Part shown: in pieces, positions 24,729 through 33,252 of the stretch
How positions within the stretch are numbered: position 1 is the first letter of the stretch
Layout: each line of letters starts with the position of its first letter
DNA from: Phycisphaera sp.
GTDB lineage: Bacteria > Planctomycetota > Phycisphaerae > Phycisphaerales > Zrk34
DNA length: 58,618 nt
Direction: 5' to 3'
Assembly (NCBI GenBank): GCA_016125285.1
Contig: WGMA01000013.1
Coordinates: forward strand, 1 to 58,618
Translations under genes and position numbers: made by a program
The notes under the pieces: model-generated
Database searches by the model: none
Seen by the model: only the letters and a program-made list of their open reading frames with translations
What the model was told of the DNA's origin: nothing

Positions 24729-25937
24729 TTACACGCCCGTGGCGATCTCGTCGTCAGTCAGGTAGCAGCCGGGGTCCGGCGCCCAGGTCTCGCCGGTCAC
24801 CACCTCGGCACGCGCACGCAGCGAGCCGCCGCACATCGTCTTGAACCGGCAGTCTGCGCACCGCCCGGTGAGGCGCGGCAGGCGATCCTTCAGCCCGGCC
24901 ATCACGTCGTTGGTCGTGTCCTGCCAGATCTCGCTGAACTTGCGTTCCTTGACGTTGCCGAACGTGCGGAACATCGAGAACTGGTCGGCGTGGACGTTGC
25001 CGAGGAAGTCGATGTTGGAGATGCCCACGCCGCTGGAGTAGCGGGCGCCGCCGTTCCACTCGAGCATCTCCCGCACCTGCTCGGCGCGCGGGTGCTTCTC
25101 ACGCAGCATCTTGAGGTACAGGTAGGGCCCATCGCACGCGTTGTCGACGGTGAGGATCTCGGTGCGGCAGCCTCGGGCGTTCAGCGCGTCGGAGCGTTCG
25201 ATGATGGTGTCGATCGCGGCCCGGGTCTGCTCGTGCGTGGGGGCGTGCACGTCGACGCCGCGCCCGGCGGGGCACAGGTGGTAGAAGCACACGCGGTTGA
25301 TGCCCTCGCGCTCGATCAGGTCGAACAGCAGGTCGATGTCGCGGGCGGTCTGCTTCGTGAGCGTCAGGCGGAGGCCGACCTTCTGGCCGACGCCGATGCA
25401 GTGCCGAATGCCACGCAGCGTGCGTTCGAACGCGCCCTCGACGCCGCGGAACTTGTCGTGCACCTCCGCGAGCGCCGAGTCGAGGCTGATGCCGATGTAC
25501 GCGAACTTCAGCTCGACGAATCGATCGGCGGTGGCGCGGTTGATCAGCGTGCCGTTGGTCGACAGCACGACGTGCAGCCCCAGCGAACGCGCGTACGCCG
25601 CGAGCTCGAACAGGTCGGGTCGCACCAGCGGCTCGCCCCCGCTGAACAGCACGGCGGGGACCTGGAACGCCGCGAGGTCGTCGAGCACCGCCTTGCACTG
25701 CTCGGTGGTCAACTCACCGGGGTACTTCTTCGCCTCGCTGTTGGTGTAGCAATGCACGCACTTGAGGTTGCACGTCCGCGTGAGGTTCCACACGACGATC
25801 GGGCGTCGCTCGGCGGCGCTGCGGGCGACCTTCATCCGCTGGTGCTCCGGCGGGTCGATCTGCGTGATCGCCCGCCCGTAGCGGTGGGGCGTCGACGGGG
25901 TTTCCAGTCCGCTGTACAGCACGCTGACGTCAAGCAT
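24729..25937 (-). CDS. ahbC: Radical SAM/SPASM enzyme, AhbC-like (didecarboxysiroheme deacetylase)
   Basis: The 402-aa protein binds a SAM iron-sulfur cluster through Cys56, Cys60 and Cys63 (CNLKCVHCY). It continues with FSGGEPLVRPDL and a C-terminal cysteine cluster (CADCRFKTMCGG and DPGCYLTDDE), a SPASM-like site. Its start (LDVSVLYSGLETPSTPHRYGR), ILTVDNACDGPYLYLKML, GVGISNIDFLGNVHADQFS and FSEIWQDTTNDVMAGLKDR follow the layout of AhbC/NirJ enzymes of the siroheme-dependent heme route. The ATG at 25937 follows AAAGGAG. No other heme gene is adjacent. NirJ or another peptide-modifying radical SAM enzyme remains possible. Confidence 0.72.
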   Translation of the reverse strand: MLDVSVLYSGLETPSTPHRYGRAITQIDPPEHQRMKVARSAAERRPIVVWNLTRTCNLKCVHCYTNSEAKKYPGELTTEQCKAVLDDLAAFQVPAVLFSGGEPLVRPDLFELAAYARSLGLHVVLSTNGTLINRATADRFVELKFAYIGISLDSALAEVHDKFRGVEGAFERTLRGIRHCIGVGQKVGLRLTLTKQTARDIDLLFDLIEREGINRVCFYHLCPAGRGVDVHAPTHEQTRAAIDTIIERSDALNARGCRTEILTVDNACDGPYLYLKMLREKHPRAEQVREMLEWNGGARYSSGVGISNIDFLGNVHADQFSMFRTFGNVKERKFSEIWQDTTNDVMAGLKDRLPRLTGRCADCRFKTMCGGSLRARAEVVTGETWAPDPGCYLTDDEIATGV

Positions 25938-26084
25938 CGGCGACTCCTTTGTCCGCACCCATTGTCCCGGCGTGCGCGACCGATCCGGAATGGGTGAAAC
26001 CCTGAACGGGCCGACCCGGCAAACCCGACGTCCGCCCCGCGCGGCCGACTTGCAACACGCGTCGCGCCCCTCGACACTACGCCC

Positions 26085-27032
26085 ATGCTCAAGTACCGCT
26101 TGATCTTCGGACCGCTGCTGCTGGTGACGATCGCGTTGTTGTTCTGGCTCGACAGCTGGCTGGCGACGGTGCCGCTGTCGGGGTTCTGGCAGGACGTGTT
26201 CATGGGGCGTCCGACGCCGCCGCCGGGCATCGTGCTGCTGGCGCTGCTGACGGTGATCATCATCCTCGCGTCGCGCGAGCTGGCGACGATCTGCAAGGCC
26301 AACGACATCCACACGCGAGCGTGGCTGATCGCGACCTGTTCGATCGCGGGCGCCGTGGCCGTGTATTCCACGCCGATGTCGCTTTCGGCGCCCACCGGCA
26401 TCACCATCATCGCGACCGTGCTGGCGATCTCGTTCGTCGGCACGATCATCTGGCACTCGAAGGACGCTCAGATCCAGGGCGTCGTCGCCGCGGTCGGCGC
26501 GACGATGATGGCCGTGACCTACCTCGGCGTGATGGGCGGCTTTTTCCTGGCGATCCGGCGGTGGCACTCGGCGTGGGTCGTCCTGGCGATCATCTTCATC
26601 ACGAAGTCCGGCGACATCGGCGCGTACTTCACCGGCCGCGCGATCGGCAAGCATAAGCTCATCCCGTGGCTCAGCCCCGGCAAGACGTGGGAAGGCCTCG
26701 GCGGCGCGGTCGTGTTCAGCACGCTGGTCGCGCTCGGGTTCGCCTGGCTCAGCCAGCAGCCGTGGGGCGTGGCCGACACGTGGCGCACGCAGGGCGACGA
26801 GCTCGTCGTCGCCCACCGCAGCTACACGCTCGGCTGGGCCGCGATCACCGGCGTCCTGCTCGCCCTCATCGGCCACGCGGGCGACCTGACCATGTCCCTG
26901 TTCAAACGCGACGCCGGTCTCAAGGATTCGTCGACGCTCATCCCCGGCATGGGCGGCATCCTCGACGTCATCGACTCGCCCATGCTGATCGCCCCGTTCG
27001 CCTACTGGCTGCTCGAAGCGGCGGCGAAATAG
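26085..27032 (+). CDS. cdsA: Phosphatidate cytidylyltransferase
   Basis: The 315-aa membrane protein makes CDP-diacylglycerol from CTP and phosphatidate. About eight hydrophobic segments are visible. The signature S-x-x-K-R-x(4)-K-D-x-S-x-x-x-P-G-x-G-G is present (SLFKRDAGLKDSSTLIPGMGG), but the usual H-G-G is M-G-G and D-R-x-D is D-V-I-D. KSGDIGAYFTGRAIGKHKL and SPGKTWEG are also typical. The upstream -10-like GACACT ends 6 nt before the ATG with TTGCAA 17 bp further up, and no ribosome binding site is visible, so the mRNA may be leaderless. Confidence 0.9.
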   Translation: MLKYRLIFGPLLLVTIALLFWLDSWLATVPLSGFWQDVFMGRPTPPPGIVLLALLTVIIILASRELATICKANDIHTRAWLIATCSIAGAVAVYSTPMSLSAPTGITIIATVLAISFVGTIIWHSKDAQIQGVVAAVGATMMAVTYLGVMGGFFLAIRRWHSAWVVLAIIFITKSGDIGAYFTGRAIGKHKLIPWLSPGKTWEGLGGAVVFSTLVALGFAWLSQQPWGVADTWRTQGDELVVAHRSYTLGWAAITGVLLALIGHAGDLTMSLFKRDAGLKDSSTLIPGMGGILDVIDSPMLIAPFAYWLLEAAAK

Positions 27033-27045
27033 GTCTGATCGCGCA

Positions 27046-27076
27046 TGAAAAAACCCACGGACCGAAGCCCGTGGGT
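27046..27076 (-). terminator. Intrinsic terminator of rpsD
   Basis: On the minus strand a 10-bp stem with one G-U pair (27067-27076 with 27053-27062) is closed by TTCG and followed by six T (27048-27053). It also sits just after the cdsA stop, but lacks a T run in that direction. Confidence 0.88.
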
Positions 27077-27107
27077 CTTGTTGATTCGTGTGAAAGTCCG
27101 CCGTGGA

Positions 27108-27707
27108 TTAACGGTAGAATTCGACGATCAGGTTCATATTCACGTCGAAGGGCACCTGGTCGGTGGTCGGCTCGGCGACGACGGACGCGGTGAGGTCCGA
27201 CGGGGCGAAGCTCAGCCACGACGGGACTTCGTGGCCCGGCAGCGACTCGAGGTTCTCGCGGACGAGCTCGCGGACCTTGTCCTTCTTGATGGAGATCTGA
27301 TCGCCGACGGACACCGAGAAGCTCGGGCGGTCGGTCTTGACGCCGTTGACCAGGATGTGGCCGTGGGCGACCATCTGGCGCGCGGCCCAGATGGTGCGGG
27401 CGTAGCCGAGGCGGCGGATGACGTTGTCGAGGCGGCGCTCCAGCAGCGTCAGCAGCACCTCGCCGGTGTTGCCCTTCGCGTGGCTGGCCTTCTCGAGGTA
27501 GTGACGGAACTGGCGCTCCAGCACGTTGTAGTGGTAGCGGAGCTTCTGCTTCTCGTTGAGGCGGACGCCGTAGTCACGCAGCCGACGGCCGCGATACCCG
27601 TGCATGCCCGGCGGCGTCAGCTGACGCGAGGTGTGCTTCGGGTTGTCCGCGATCGGAACACCGACGCGGCGGGACAGCTTCACTTTGGGGCCTGTGTAGT
27701 TGGCCAT
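27108..27707 (-). CDS. rpsD: 30S ribosomal protein S4
   Basis: The 199-aa protein has the S4 core: GYRGRRLRDYGVRLNEKQKLR and an S4 RNA-binding domain (LERRLDNVIRRLGYARTIWAARQMVAHGHI, split over two helices). It starts MANYTGPKVKLSRRVGVPI and lacks the zinc-binding cysteines, so it is the C-minus form. ATG 27707 is preferred over a TTG two codons upstream, as CGGAG is better spaced. It is not in an rpsM-rpsK-rpoA cluster here. Confidence 0.96.
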   Translation of the reverse strand: MANYTGPKVKLSRRVGVPIADNPKHTSRQLTPPGMHGYRGRRLRDYGVRLNEKQKLRYHYNVLERQFRHYLEKASHAKGNTGEVLLTLLERRLDNVIRRLGYARTIWAARQMVAHGHILVNGVKTDRPSFSVSVGDQISIKKDKVRELVRENLESLPGHEVPSWLSFAPSDLTASVVAEPTTDQVPFDVNMNLIVEFYR

Positions 27708-27758
27708 ATCCAAGCAACTCCGTAAGTACTGAAGGACCTCAATCCGGTAAAGCCCACC

Positions 27759-27787
27759 ATTTTGCCCGTCCTTGTCGGTCCGGTCAA
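27759..27787 (-). promoter_or_regulatory. Promoter of rpsD
   Basis: On the minus strand TTGACC (27782-27787) and CAAAAT (27759-27764) are separated by 17 bp. Transcription would start about 45 nt before the ATG. Confidence 0.55.
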
Positions 27788-27864
27788 GTCAGCTCCGGCA
27801 CAATCTTCACATTAATTTTGCGGCTGGAAACGGGCGGTTTGCACGCCCGGCGGCGGAGTGGCCC

Positions 27865-28791
27865 TCACTTGAGCTCTTCGAGGGCGCCTTCCAGGGCGGA
27901 AATCGTCTCGGGGTAGTCGTCGTAGCGGTCGTCCTTGTCCTGCGCCATCATCAGCTGCAGCACGCGGGAGGTCCGCTCGGACACCGCGGAATTGTACTTC
28001 CTTACGTCCGGCGGCGGCTCCTTCAGACGCTTGACCACCAGGTCCTTGATCTTCTCGCCATCGAACGGCGGGGTGCCGGAGATGATGTGGAACAGCGAGG
28101 CGCCGAGGCTGTAGATGTCGGCCCGGACGTCGGGCGTTTCCTGCCGGACGAGTTCGGGGGCGACGTAGTACGGTGTGCCGAGGATCTCGGACGGCTTATC
28201 GTCGACGTCGACGCCGGCGTAGCCGAAGTCGAGGATCTTGGGGATGCCGCCCTTGTCGAACATGATGTTGCCGGGCTTGACGTCGAGGTGGAGCAGGCCG
28301 TGCTCGTGAGCCTCGTGGAGCCCCCGGCAGATCTGGATGCCGATGTCGACGGCCTCTTTTTCGGGGATCGAGCCCTCTTCCTTGAAGCGCTCCTTGAGGG
28401 AGCCGCCGCGGAGGACTTCCATGATGATGCACGGCTGCCCGCGTCGCGTGTCGATCGCGTGGACCTTCACGACGTTGGGGTGGTCGAGCATCAGCAGCGA
28501 GCGGGCTTCCTGTAGGTTGTCCTGCTTGCCGAGGTTGTCCTTGCGCTGCTTCATGACCTTGACGGCCACGGGCTGTCCGAGCACGCGGTCGAACGCTTCA
28601 TAAACGATCGAGCCGGTGCCTTCGCCGATGAGCGTGTGGATGTACATGGCGCCGAGCTTGGCGGGGACGGGCACCTGCGTGCCGCAGTTGGGGCAGGGCA
28701 CACGCGTCAGCGGCTTGTAGGCCGAGACGTCCATGTGATAGCCACACTTCGGGCAATCGGTGTCCTTCACTCGCTTGACGGCGAAACTCAT
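27865..28791 (-). CDS. Ser/Thr protein kinase with N-terminal zinc ribbon (non-RD)
   Basis: The 308-aa soluble protein has a zinc ribbon (Cys13, Cys16, Cys33, Cys36) followed by a full kinase domain. It has the glycine loop GEGTGSIVYEA, Lys78 (VAVKVM), the catalytic loop H168-L-D170-V-K-P-G-N175, and D188-F-G190. The residue before the catalytic Asp is Leu, not Arg, so this is a non-RD kinase that probably does not need activation-loop phosphorylation. It has no transmembrane segment or sensor domain. It is divergent from a PP2C phosphatase gene, suggesting an opposing pair on shared substrates (inference). Confidence 0.93.
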   Translation of the reverse strand: MSFAVKRVKDTDCPKCGYHMDVSAYKPLTRVPCPNCGTQVPVPAKLGAMYIHTLIGEGTGSIVYEAFDRVLGQPVAVKVMKQRKDNLGKQDNLQEARSLLMLDHPNVVKVHAIDTRRGQPCIIMEVLRGGSLKERFKEEGSIPEKEAVDIGIQICRGLHEAHEHGLLHLDVKPGNIMFDKGGIPKILDFGYAGVDVDDKPSEILGTPYYVAPELVRQETPDVRADIYSLGASLFHIISGTPPFDGEKIKDLVVKRLKEPPPDVRKYNSAVSERTSRVLQLMMAQDKDDRYDDYPETISALEGALEELK

Positions 28792-28910
28792 ATGGATTCC
28801 ACGGTGCTACGTGCTTGCCCTGGCGGCGGTGCTGAGTGCGCAGTGGGGGATGACCAGCTCCGATGCGATCAACCCGGTGGGTCGCGGCTGGGGGCCCCTT
28901 CGCGTGTGCA

Positions 28911-28940
28911 AGTATAGCCGCATTCTACAAGTGCAAACAA
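28911..28940 (-). promoter_or_regulatory. Promoter of the Ser/Thr kinase gene
   Basis: On the minus strand TTGTTT (28935-28940) and TATACT (28911-28916) are separated by 18 bp, about 113 nt upstream of the kinase ATG. Confidence 0.45.
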
Positions 28941-29016
28941 TACCCTTGCAGCGGTTTACTGGCAAGCCGGATCGCCGGTCGGTGTGCGTTGCGGGATGGG
29001 CTGCTCATGCCGAGGG

Positions 29017-29045
29017 TTGCGCACAGCCGATGCGTATCGTAGAAT
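29017..29045 (+). promoter_or_regulatory. Promoter of the PP2C-cNMP gene
   Basis: TTGCGC (29017-29022) and TAGAAT (29040-29045) are separated by 17 bp. Transcription would start near 29052, 86 nt before the ATG. Confidence 0.6.
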
Positions 29046-29137
29046 ACTCCGCGTCCCGCCTCGTGGGCCGGGCCGCTCCGACGTGGATGGAACCCGGCCG
29101 CGGCTCGCCGCACGCCCCCCGAAACACCGGTCCTCAA

Positions 29138-30445
29138 ATGAGTCACGCGTCTCACGGGTACAGCCAGATCGGCGTCAACAAGGACGTCAACGAGGACGCC
29201 TACCTCATCGACGCGGAACTCGGGCTCTTCGTGGTCTGCGACGGCGTGGGCGGGAACGTCGGCGGTGACGAAGCGGCCCAGCTCGCCTGCAGGACGATTC
29301 ACGATCACCTGGTCAACAACCGCGCCGAGCTGGACAAGCTCGCCGAGCAGATGGACCGCGATTCCGCCATCAAGCTGCTGGCCAACGCCGTGCGCGTCGC
29401 CAACACGCGTGTACACAACCGCTCCAAGGAAGAGGACTCCCGGAAGGGCATGGCGTGCACGGTCGTGGCGGTGATGACGTTCAAGAAGCACGCCGTGGTC
29501 GCGCACGCCGGTGACTCACGCGCGTACCTCATCCGCCGCGGCGAGGTCGTCCAACTTACCGAAGACCACACCGCGCTGAACTACCAGCTCAAGACCGGCC
29601 AGATCTCCGCCGCCGAGGCCAAGGAGATGACGGGCAAGAAGTCGCCCATCATCCGCGCCCTCGGGCACAAGGAGTTCCTGGAGATCGACACGCTGTTCCT
29701 CGAGCTGATGTCGGGCGACAAGTTCATCCTCGCGTCCGACGGCGTCTGCGGCGCGTTCAACGACGGCGAACTGCTCAAGTACACCGATAACCTCTCTGAA
29801 GACCAGATCCCCGAGCACATGGTCGCACTCGCCAAGGAACGCGGCAGCCACGACGACTGCACCGCCATGATCCTGACCATCGAGAGCGTCGGCGCGGAGA
29901 ACGACGCGAACCTCGCGCAGAAGGTCGAGGTCCTCCGCAAGATCCCGCTGTTCCACAGCCTCAACTACAAGGAAGTGGTCAAGATCCTCAACATCGCCGA
30001 GGTCCGGAAGTACGACGAGAAGGACCTGATGATCAAGGAGGGCGGCACCGACGCCAACCTCTACGTCCTGCTCAGCGGCGAGGCCGAGGTCGTCAAGAAG
30101 GGCGATGCGCTGGCGACCATGCGGGCGGGCGACTTCTTCGGCGAGATGTCGCTGCTCGACAAGGCGCCGCGCTCCGCCGACGTCCGTGTCACACGCAAGG
30201 CCCGCGCCCTCGTGGTCGACCGCACCAAGCTGGTGAACCTGCTGACCATCGAGCCGGCGATGGGCCTCAAGGTTGTGTGGATGATCGCACGCGTGCTCAA
30301 CCTCCGCCTGCGCAACACCTCCGACGAGCTGTCCTTCTTCAAGGAATCCATCCCCGACGCGTCGGAGTCGATCCCCTCGCTCACCGAAGCCGACCTCGCC
30401 CTCCTCGGCGAAGACGACGACCTCGAGTACAAGCTCGAGTCCTGA
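29138..30445 (+). CDS. PP2C-type protein phosphatase fused to a cyclic-nucleotide-binding domain
   Basis: The 435-aa protein joins two domains. Residues 1-250 are a PP2C/PPM phosphatase with the metal-binding aspartates in NEDAYL (Asp20), CDGVGG (Asp35), ASDGVCG (Asp201) and SHDDCTAM (Asp239/240), plus AGDSRAYLIR. Residues about 260-385 are a cNMP-binding domain with cassette FFGEMSLLDKAPRSADV, keeping Glu336 and Arg345 that bind the cyclic phosphate ring. An acidic tail follows. The fusion implies dephosphorylation gated by a small ligand or by membrane/protein docking; the ligand is unknown. Start choice: ATG 29138 is where the PP2C domain begins, but no strong ribosome binding site is seen. 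Confidence 0.92.
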   Translation: MSHASHGYSQIGVNKDVNEDAYLIDAELGLFVVCDGVGGNVGGDEAAQLACRTIHDHLVNNRAELDKLAEQMDRDSAIKLLANAVRVANTRVHNRSKEEDSRKGMACTVVAVMTFKKHAVVAHAGDSRAYLIRRGEVVQLTEDHTALNYQLKTGQISAAEAKEMTGKKSPIIRALGHKEFLEIDTLFLELMSGDKFILASDGVCGAFNDGELLKYTDNLSEDQIPEHMVALAKERGSHDDCTAMILTIESVGAENDANLAQKVEVLRKIPLFHSLNYKEVVKILNIAEVRKYDEKDLMIKEGGTDANLYVLLSGEAEVVKKGDALATMRAGDFFGEMSLLDKAPRSADVRVTRKARALVVDRTKLVNLLTIEPAMGLKVVWMIARVLNLRLRNTSDELSFFKESIPDASESIPSLTEADLALLGEDDDLEYKLES

Positions 30446-30543
30446 CCCGCCCGTGAACCATCGCCCGGCCCGCGCGTCTAACCCGATACCCGCGACGCAA
30501 AACGCGACCGATCGAACCCCGTGTCGTGACGGAGGCGCGATCC

Positions 30544-30987
30544 ATGCGCACGACCAGAGCGAAGGGGACCGGGAAGATCGACCTCAACCTCACGTCCATG
30601 CTCGACGTGGTGTTTCAGCTGATCGTGTTCTTCCTGCTGGTGACCAACTTCACCACGACGGAACTGCCGGAGCTCGACCCGCCGCAGCCCGACGGGTATC
30701 GCATCGACGGCAGCCAGCATGCGCGGGTCGTGGTGAACGTGCTGCCGGACGGGCCGGGCACGCACATCAGGGAGATCCAGACGGACTACCAGCGGTACGA
30801 GCCGGACCAGCTCGGCGCGATGACCGTGGCGCTGCGGCGGAAGCTGGAGGAACAGCCTTATCTGAAGGTCGACCTCCGCGCGGACCAGGGCATCGACTAC
30901 CGCGAGATGCATCGCGTGATGCACGCGATCAACGCCGCGGGCGTGCAACACGTCAGGATCGTGGCGCGCGAGCCGGACGAGCGTTAA
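30544..30987 (+). CDS. ExbD/TolR family protein, orphan
   Basis: The 147-aa protein has the ExbD/TolR architecture: a short cytoplasmic tail, one transmembrane helix (about 23-40, MLDVVFQLIVFFLLVT) with the conserved proton-channel Asp (NLTSMLDVVF), and a periplasmic domain. It normally works with an ExbB/TolQ proton channel, which is not adjacent. ATG 30544 is chosen because GGAGG lies 8 nt upstream. Its TAA overlaps the stop of the convergent gene within the tetranucleotide TTAA (30984-30987). Confidence 0.88.
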   Translation: MRTTRAKGTGKIDLNLTSMLDVVFQLIVFFLLVTNFTTTELPELDPPQPDGYRIDGSQHARVVVNVLPDGPGTHIREIQTDYQRYEPDQLGAMTVALRRKLEEQPYLKVDLRADQGIDYREMHRVMHAINAAGVQHVRIVAREPDER

Positions 30988-31433
30988 TCCTTGTCTTCGA
31001 GCTCGTTGATTGCGCGGCGCATATCGCGCCAGAGTCGCTCGACAATCTTCCATGGCTCGGCACGTGCCGCGTTCTGGAGCACGAGGTCGCCGAGCCATCG
31101 CAGGACGGGCCGCATGTCGTACGAGTTGTCGGAATCCTTGTGTAGTGCCCATGCTTCTTCGAGCACCGCCATCATCAACAGAGCGTTGGCTGGGTCGCGC
31201 AGCCAGATCGCCTCGGCGCACAGGAACCGGTCGACCGCGGTGTCGGGTAGCTGTGACAACTCACTCGGCCTTATTGGGTGGCCGCCCGCGCCGCGTCGTT
31301 CGACGGCCGTGCGATACGCTGCCTCATGGATGATGAGGTAGTTCGGGTCGCGCCGCAGGCGGTCGACGAAGCGGTCGAGTTGCAAGTCAAGCTCGACAAT
31401 GGCGTCGTGGTCAGAACTGAATGTGCCGTCCAT
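30984..31433 (-). CDS. Hypothetical protein
   Basis: The 149-aa predicted soluble, mostly helical protein has no signal peptide, cysteine motif or recognisable domain. Tryptophans and a repeated L-x-W pattern occur in the C-terminal half (LEEAWALHKDSDN, PVLRWLGDLVLQN). Codon use is less GC-rich than in neighbours. It lies 51 nt downstream of the sulfatase on the same strand and shares its stop region with exbD. Confidence 0.55.
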   Translation of the reverse strand: MDGTFSSDHDAIVELDLQLDRFVDRLRRDPNYLIIHEAAYRTAVERRGAGGHPIRPSELSQLPDTAVDRFLCAEAIWLRDPANALLMMAVLEEAWALHKDSDNSYDMRPVLRWLGDLVLQNAARAEPWKIVERLWRDMRRAINELEDKD

Positions 31434-31484
31434 GTCACATTGTTCTCCGGCAACATCGGTGTGTCACCTGTTTCGCACCGATCG

Positions 31485-32990
31485 CTATTTCTTGCTCTTC
31501 ACCGGCGTGTCGACGCCCGGCAGCGGGAAGTCGGTCGACTTGCTGTGCTGTGCTTCCATCAGGTTTGTCAGCCGCTTGACGATGTCGGGGTGATCGGCGG
31601 ACACGTCGTACATCTCGCTGGGGTCGGCGGCGAGGTTGTAGAGCTCGACGTGCATGTTGCCGTGGGCCATGTGCTGGCGGATGGCTTTCCAGTCGCCCAC
31701 GCGGATGAACTGCTGGGCGCCGTAGCCGGTGAACTCACGGTAGAAGAACGGGCGCGGCTCCTGCGCCTTGCCCGTCAGCGTCGGGACGATCGAGACGCCG
31801 TCGGTGTCGGCGGGGATCGCGTCTTTGCCTCCGGCGATCTCCATCAGCGTGGGCGTCCAGTCTTCGAAGCCGCTGACGTAGTCGCTGACCGTCCCCGCGG
31901 GCGTGCGACCCGGCCAGCGGACGATCGTCGGTTCGCGGATGCCGCCCTCGTAGAGCGAACCCTTGAGCCCGCGCAGCTCGCCGACGCTGTTGAAGAAGAC
32001 CTCGTCGACCTCGTCGTGCAGGTGCGTCGTGCCGTTGTCGGAGGTGAAGATCACGATGGTGTTATCGGCGAGGCCGAGCTCGTCGAGCAGGCTGAGCAGG
32101 TTGCCGATGTAGCGGTCCATGCGCGTGATCATCGCGGCGTAGGCGGCGCGCGGCGTGTAGTGCGGCGTGTAGCCTCGGCCACCCACGTACGGCGGGTCGT
32201 TCCAGCCCAACGCGAGATACGGCTTGAGCTCTTCGTCGGGCACGTGCAGCGCCACGTGCGGGATGATCGTCGGGTAGTACAGGAAAAACGGCTTGTCCTT
32301 GTTCGCCTTGACGAACTCGAGCATCTGTTCGCTGATGCGGTCGGGGGCGTAGTCCGCACCCTTGAACGCGTCGTAGCTGTGCGGGTCGCTCGGGTCGGCG
32401 CCCTTCGGCAGACGTCCGCCGCCGGGCACGGGCGGGTGGTTGTCGAGCATCACCTTTTCTTTGTTCGACCACAGGTACTCCGGGTAGTAGCTGTGCGCGA
32501 GGCGCTGGCAGTTGTAGCCGTAGAACCTGTCGAAGCCCTGGTCGATCGGATCACCGGTGGAGCCGGGCCCGCCGAGACCCCACTTCCCGAATGCGCCGGT
32601 GACGTAGCCCAGCTTCTGCAAACGCTCGCCGATCGTGACCTCCTCGGCGGGGATCGGGTGCTGACCCTCCGGCTTCATCTCGCGGTTGTCGCGCACGAAG
32701 GCGTGGCCCGGGTGCTTGCCGGTCATCAACACGCAGCGCGACGGGGCGCACACGGCGTTGCCCGCGTAGTGCTGTGTCAGACGCATGCCCTGCTGGGCGA
32801 GCTTGTCGAGGTACGGTGTCTTGATGAGTTTCTGGCCGAAGCAGCCGAGCTCGCGATAGCCCAGATCGTCGGCCAGGATGAACACGATGTTGGGCTTGCG
32901 GTCCGCGGCGGTGACGACACGCGGTACAGACACCGCGGTCGTCGCGGCGAGCGCCACGACGACGAACAGACGAATCATTGGGTTACGCAT
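31485..32990 (-). CDS. Secreted sulfatase (arylsulfatase family)
   Basis: The 501-aa protein has a signal peptide (cleaved near TAADRK). It shows the sulfatase alkaline-phosphatase fold: NIVFILADDLGYRELGCFG with calcium-binding Asp41/Asp42, the formylglycine motif C81-A-P-S-R, and DNGTTHLHDE late in the chain. Cys81 must be oxidised to formylglycine by a maturase not present here. Substrates of such planctomycete enzymes are usually sulfated polysaccharides; the exact one cannot be inferred. AGGGAA precedes the ATG. Confidence 0.94.
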   Translation of the reverse strand: MRNPMIRLFVVVALAATTAVSVPRVVTAADRKPNIVFILADDLGYRELGCFGQKLIKTPYLDKLAQQGMRLTQHYAGNAVCAPSRCVLMTGKHPGHAFVRDNREMKPEGQHPIPAEEVTIGERLQKLGYVTGAFGKWGLGGPGSTGDPIDQGFDRFYGYNCQRLAHSYYPEYLWSNKEKVMLDNHPPVPGGGRLPKGADPSDPHSYDAFKGADYAPDRISEQMLEFVKANKDKPFFLYYPTIIPHVALHVPDEELKPYLALGWNDPPYVGGRGYTPHYTPRAAYAAMITRMDRYIGNLLSLLDELGLADNTIVIFTSDNGTTHLHDEVDEVFFNSVGELRGLKGSLYEGGIREPTIVRWPGRTPAGTVSDYVSGFEDWTPTLMEIAGGKDAIPADTDGVSIVPTLTGKAQEPRPFFYREFTGYGAQQFIRVGDWKAIRQHMAHGNMHVELYNLAADPSEMYDVSADHPDIVKRLTNLMEAQHSKSTDFPLPGVDTPVKSKK

Positions 32991-33252
32991 GGTTCCCTAA
33001 GGCTCCCAGGTGCTCCGGGGGTTAAGCTCGTCGCATTATTGCGGCGCCGATCAGCCGAGTCACGCGGACGTCGAAACGCGAGGCGTCACGTCCGTGGCGA
33101 TGCGTGTGTCGGGGATCAGTGGACGAATCGATTCATTTGTTAGACGATGCCGGGCGTACGGGTTACGCACCGCGTGTCGACCGTCCGCCAGTGGGTGACA
33201 CGCCTTGAACGGCGCGTAGCAGGGTATGCGTAAATTTGCATAATATATATCC

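Noticed and set aside
25938-26876. Extension of the radical SAM frame to 715 aa
   Set aside because: The extra N-terminus is antisense to cdsA and low-complexity, and AAAGGAG before 25937 marks the true start.
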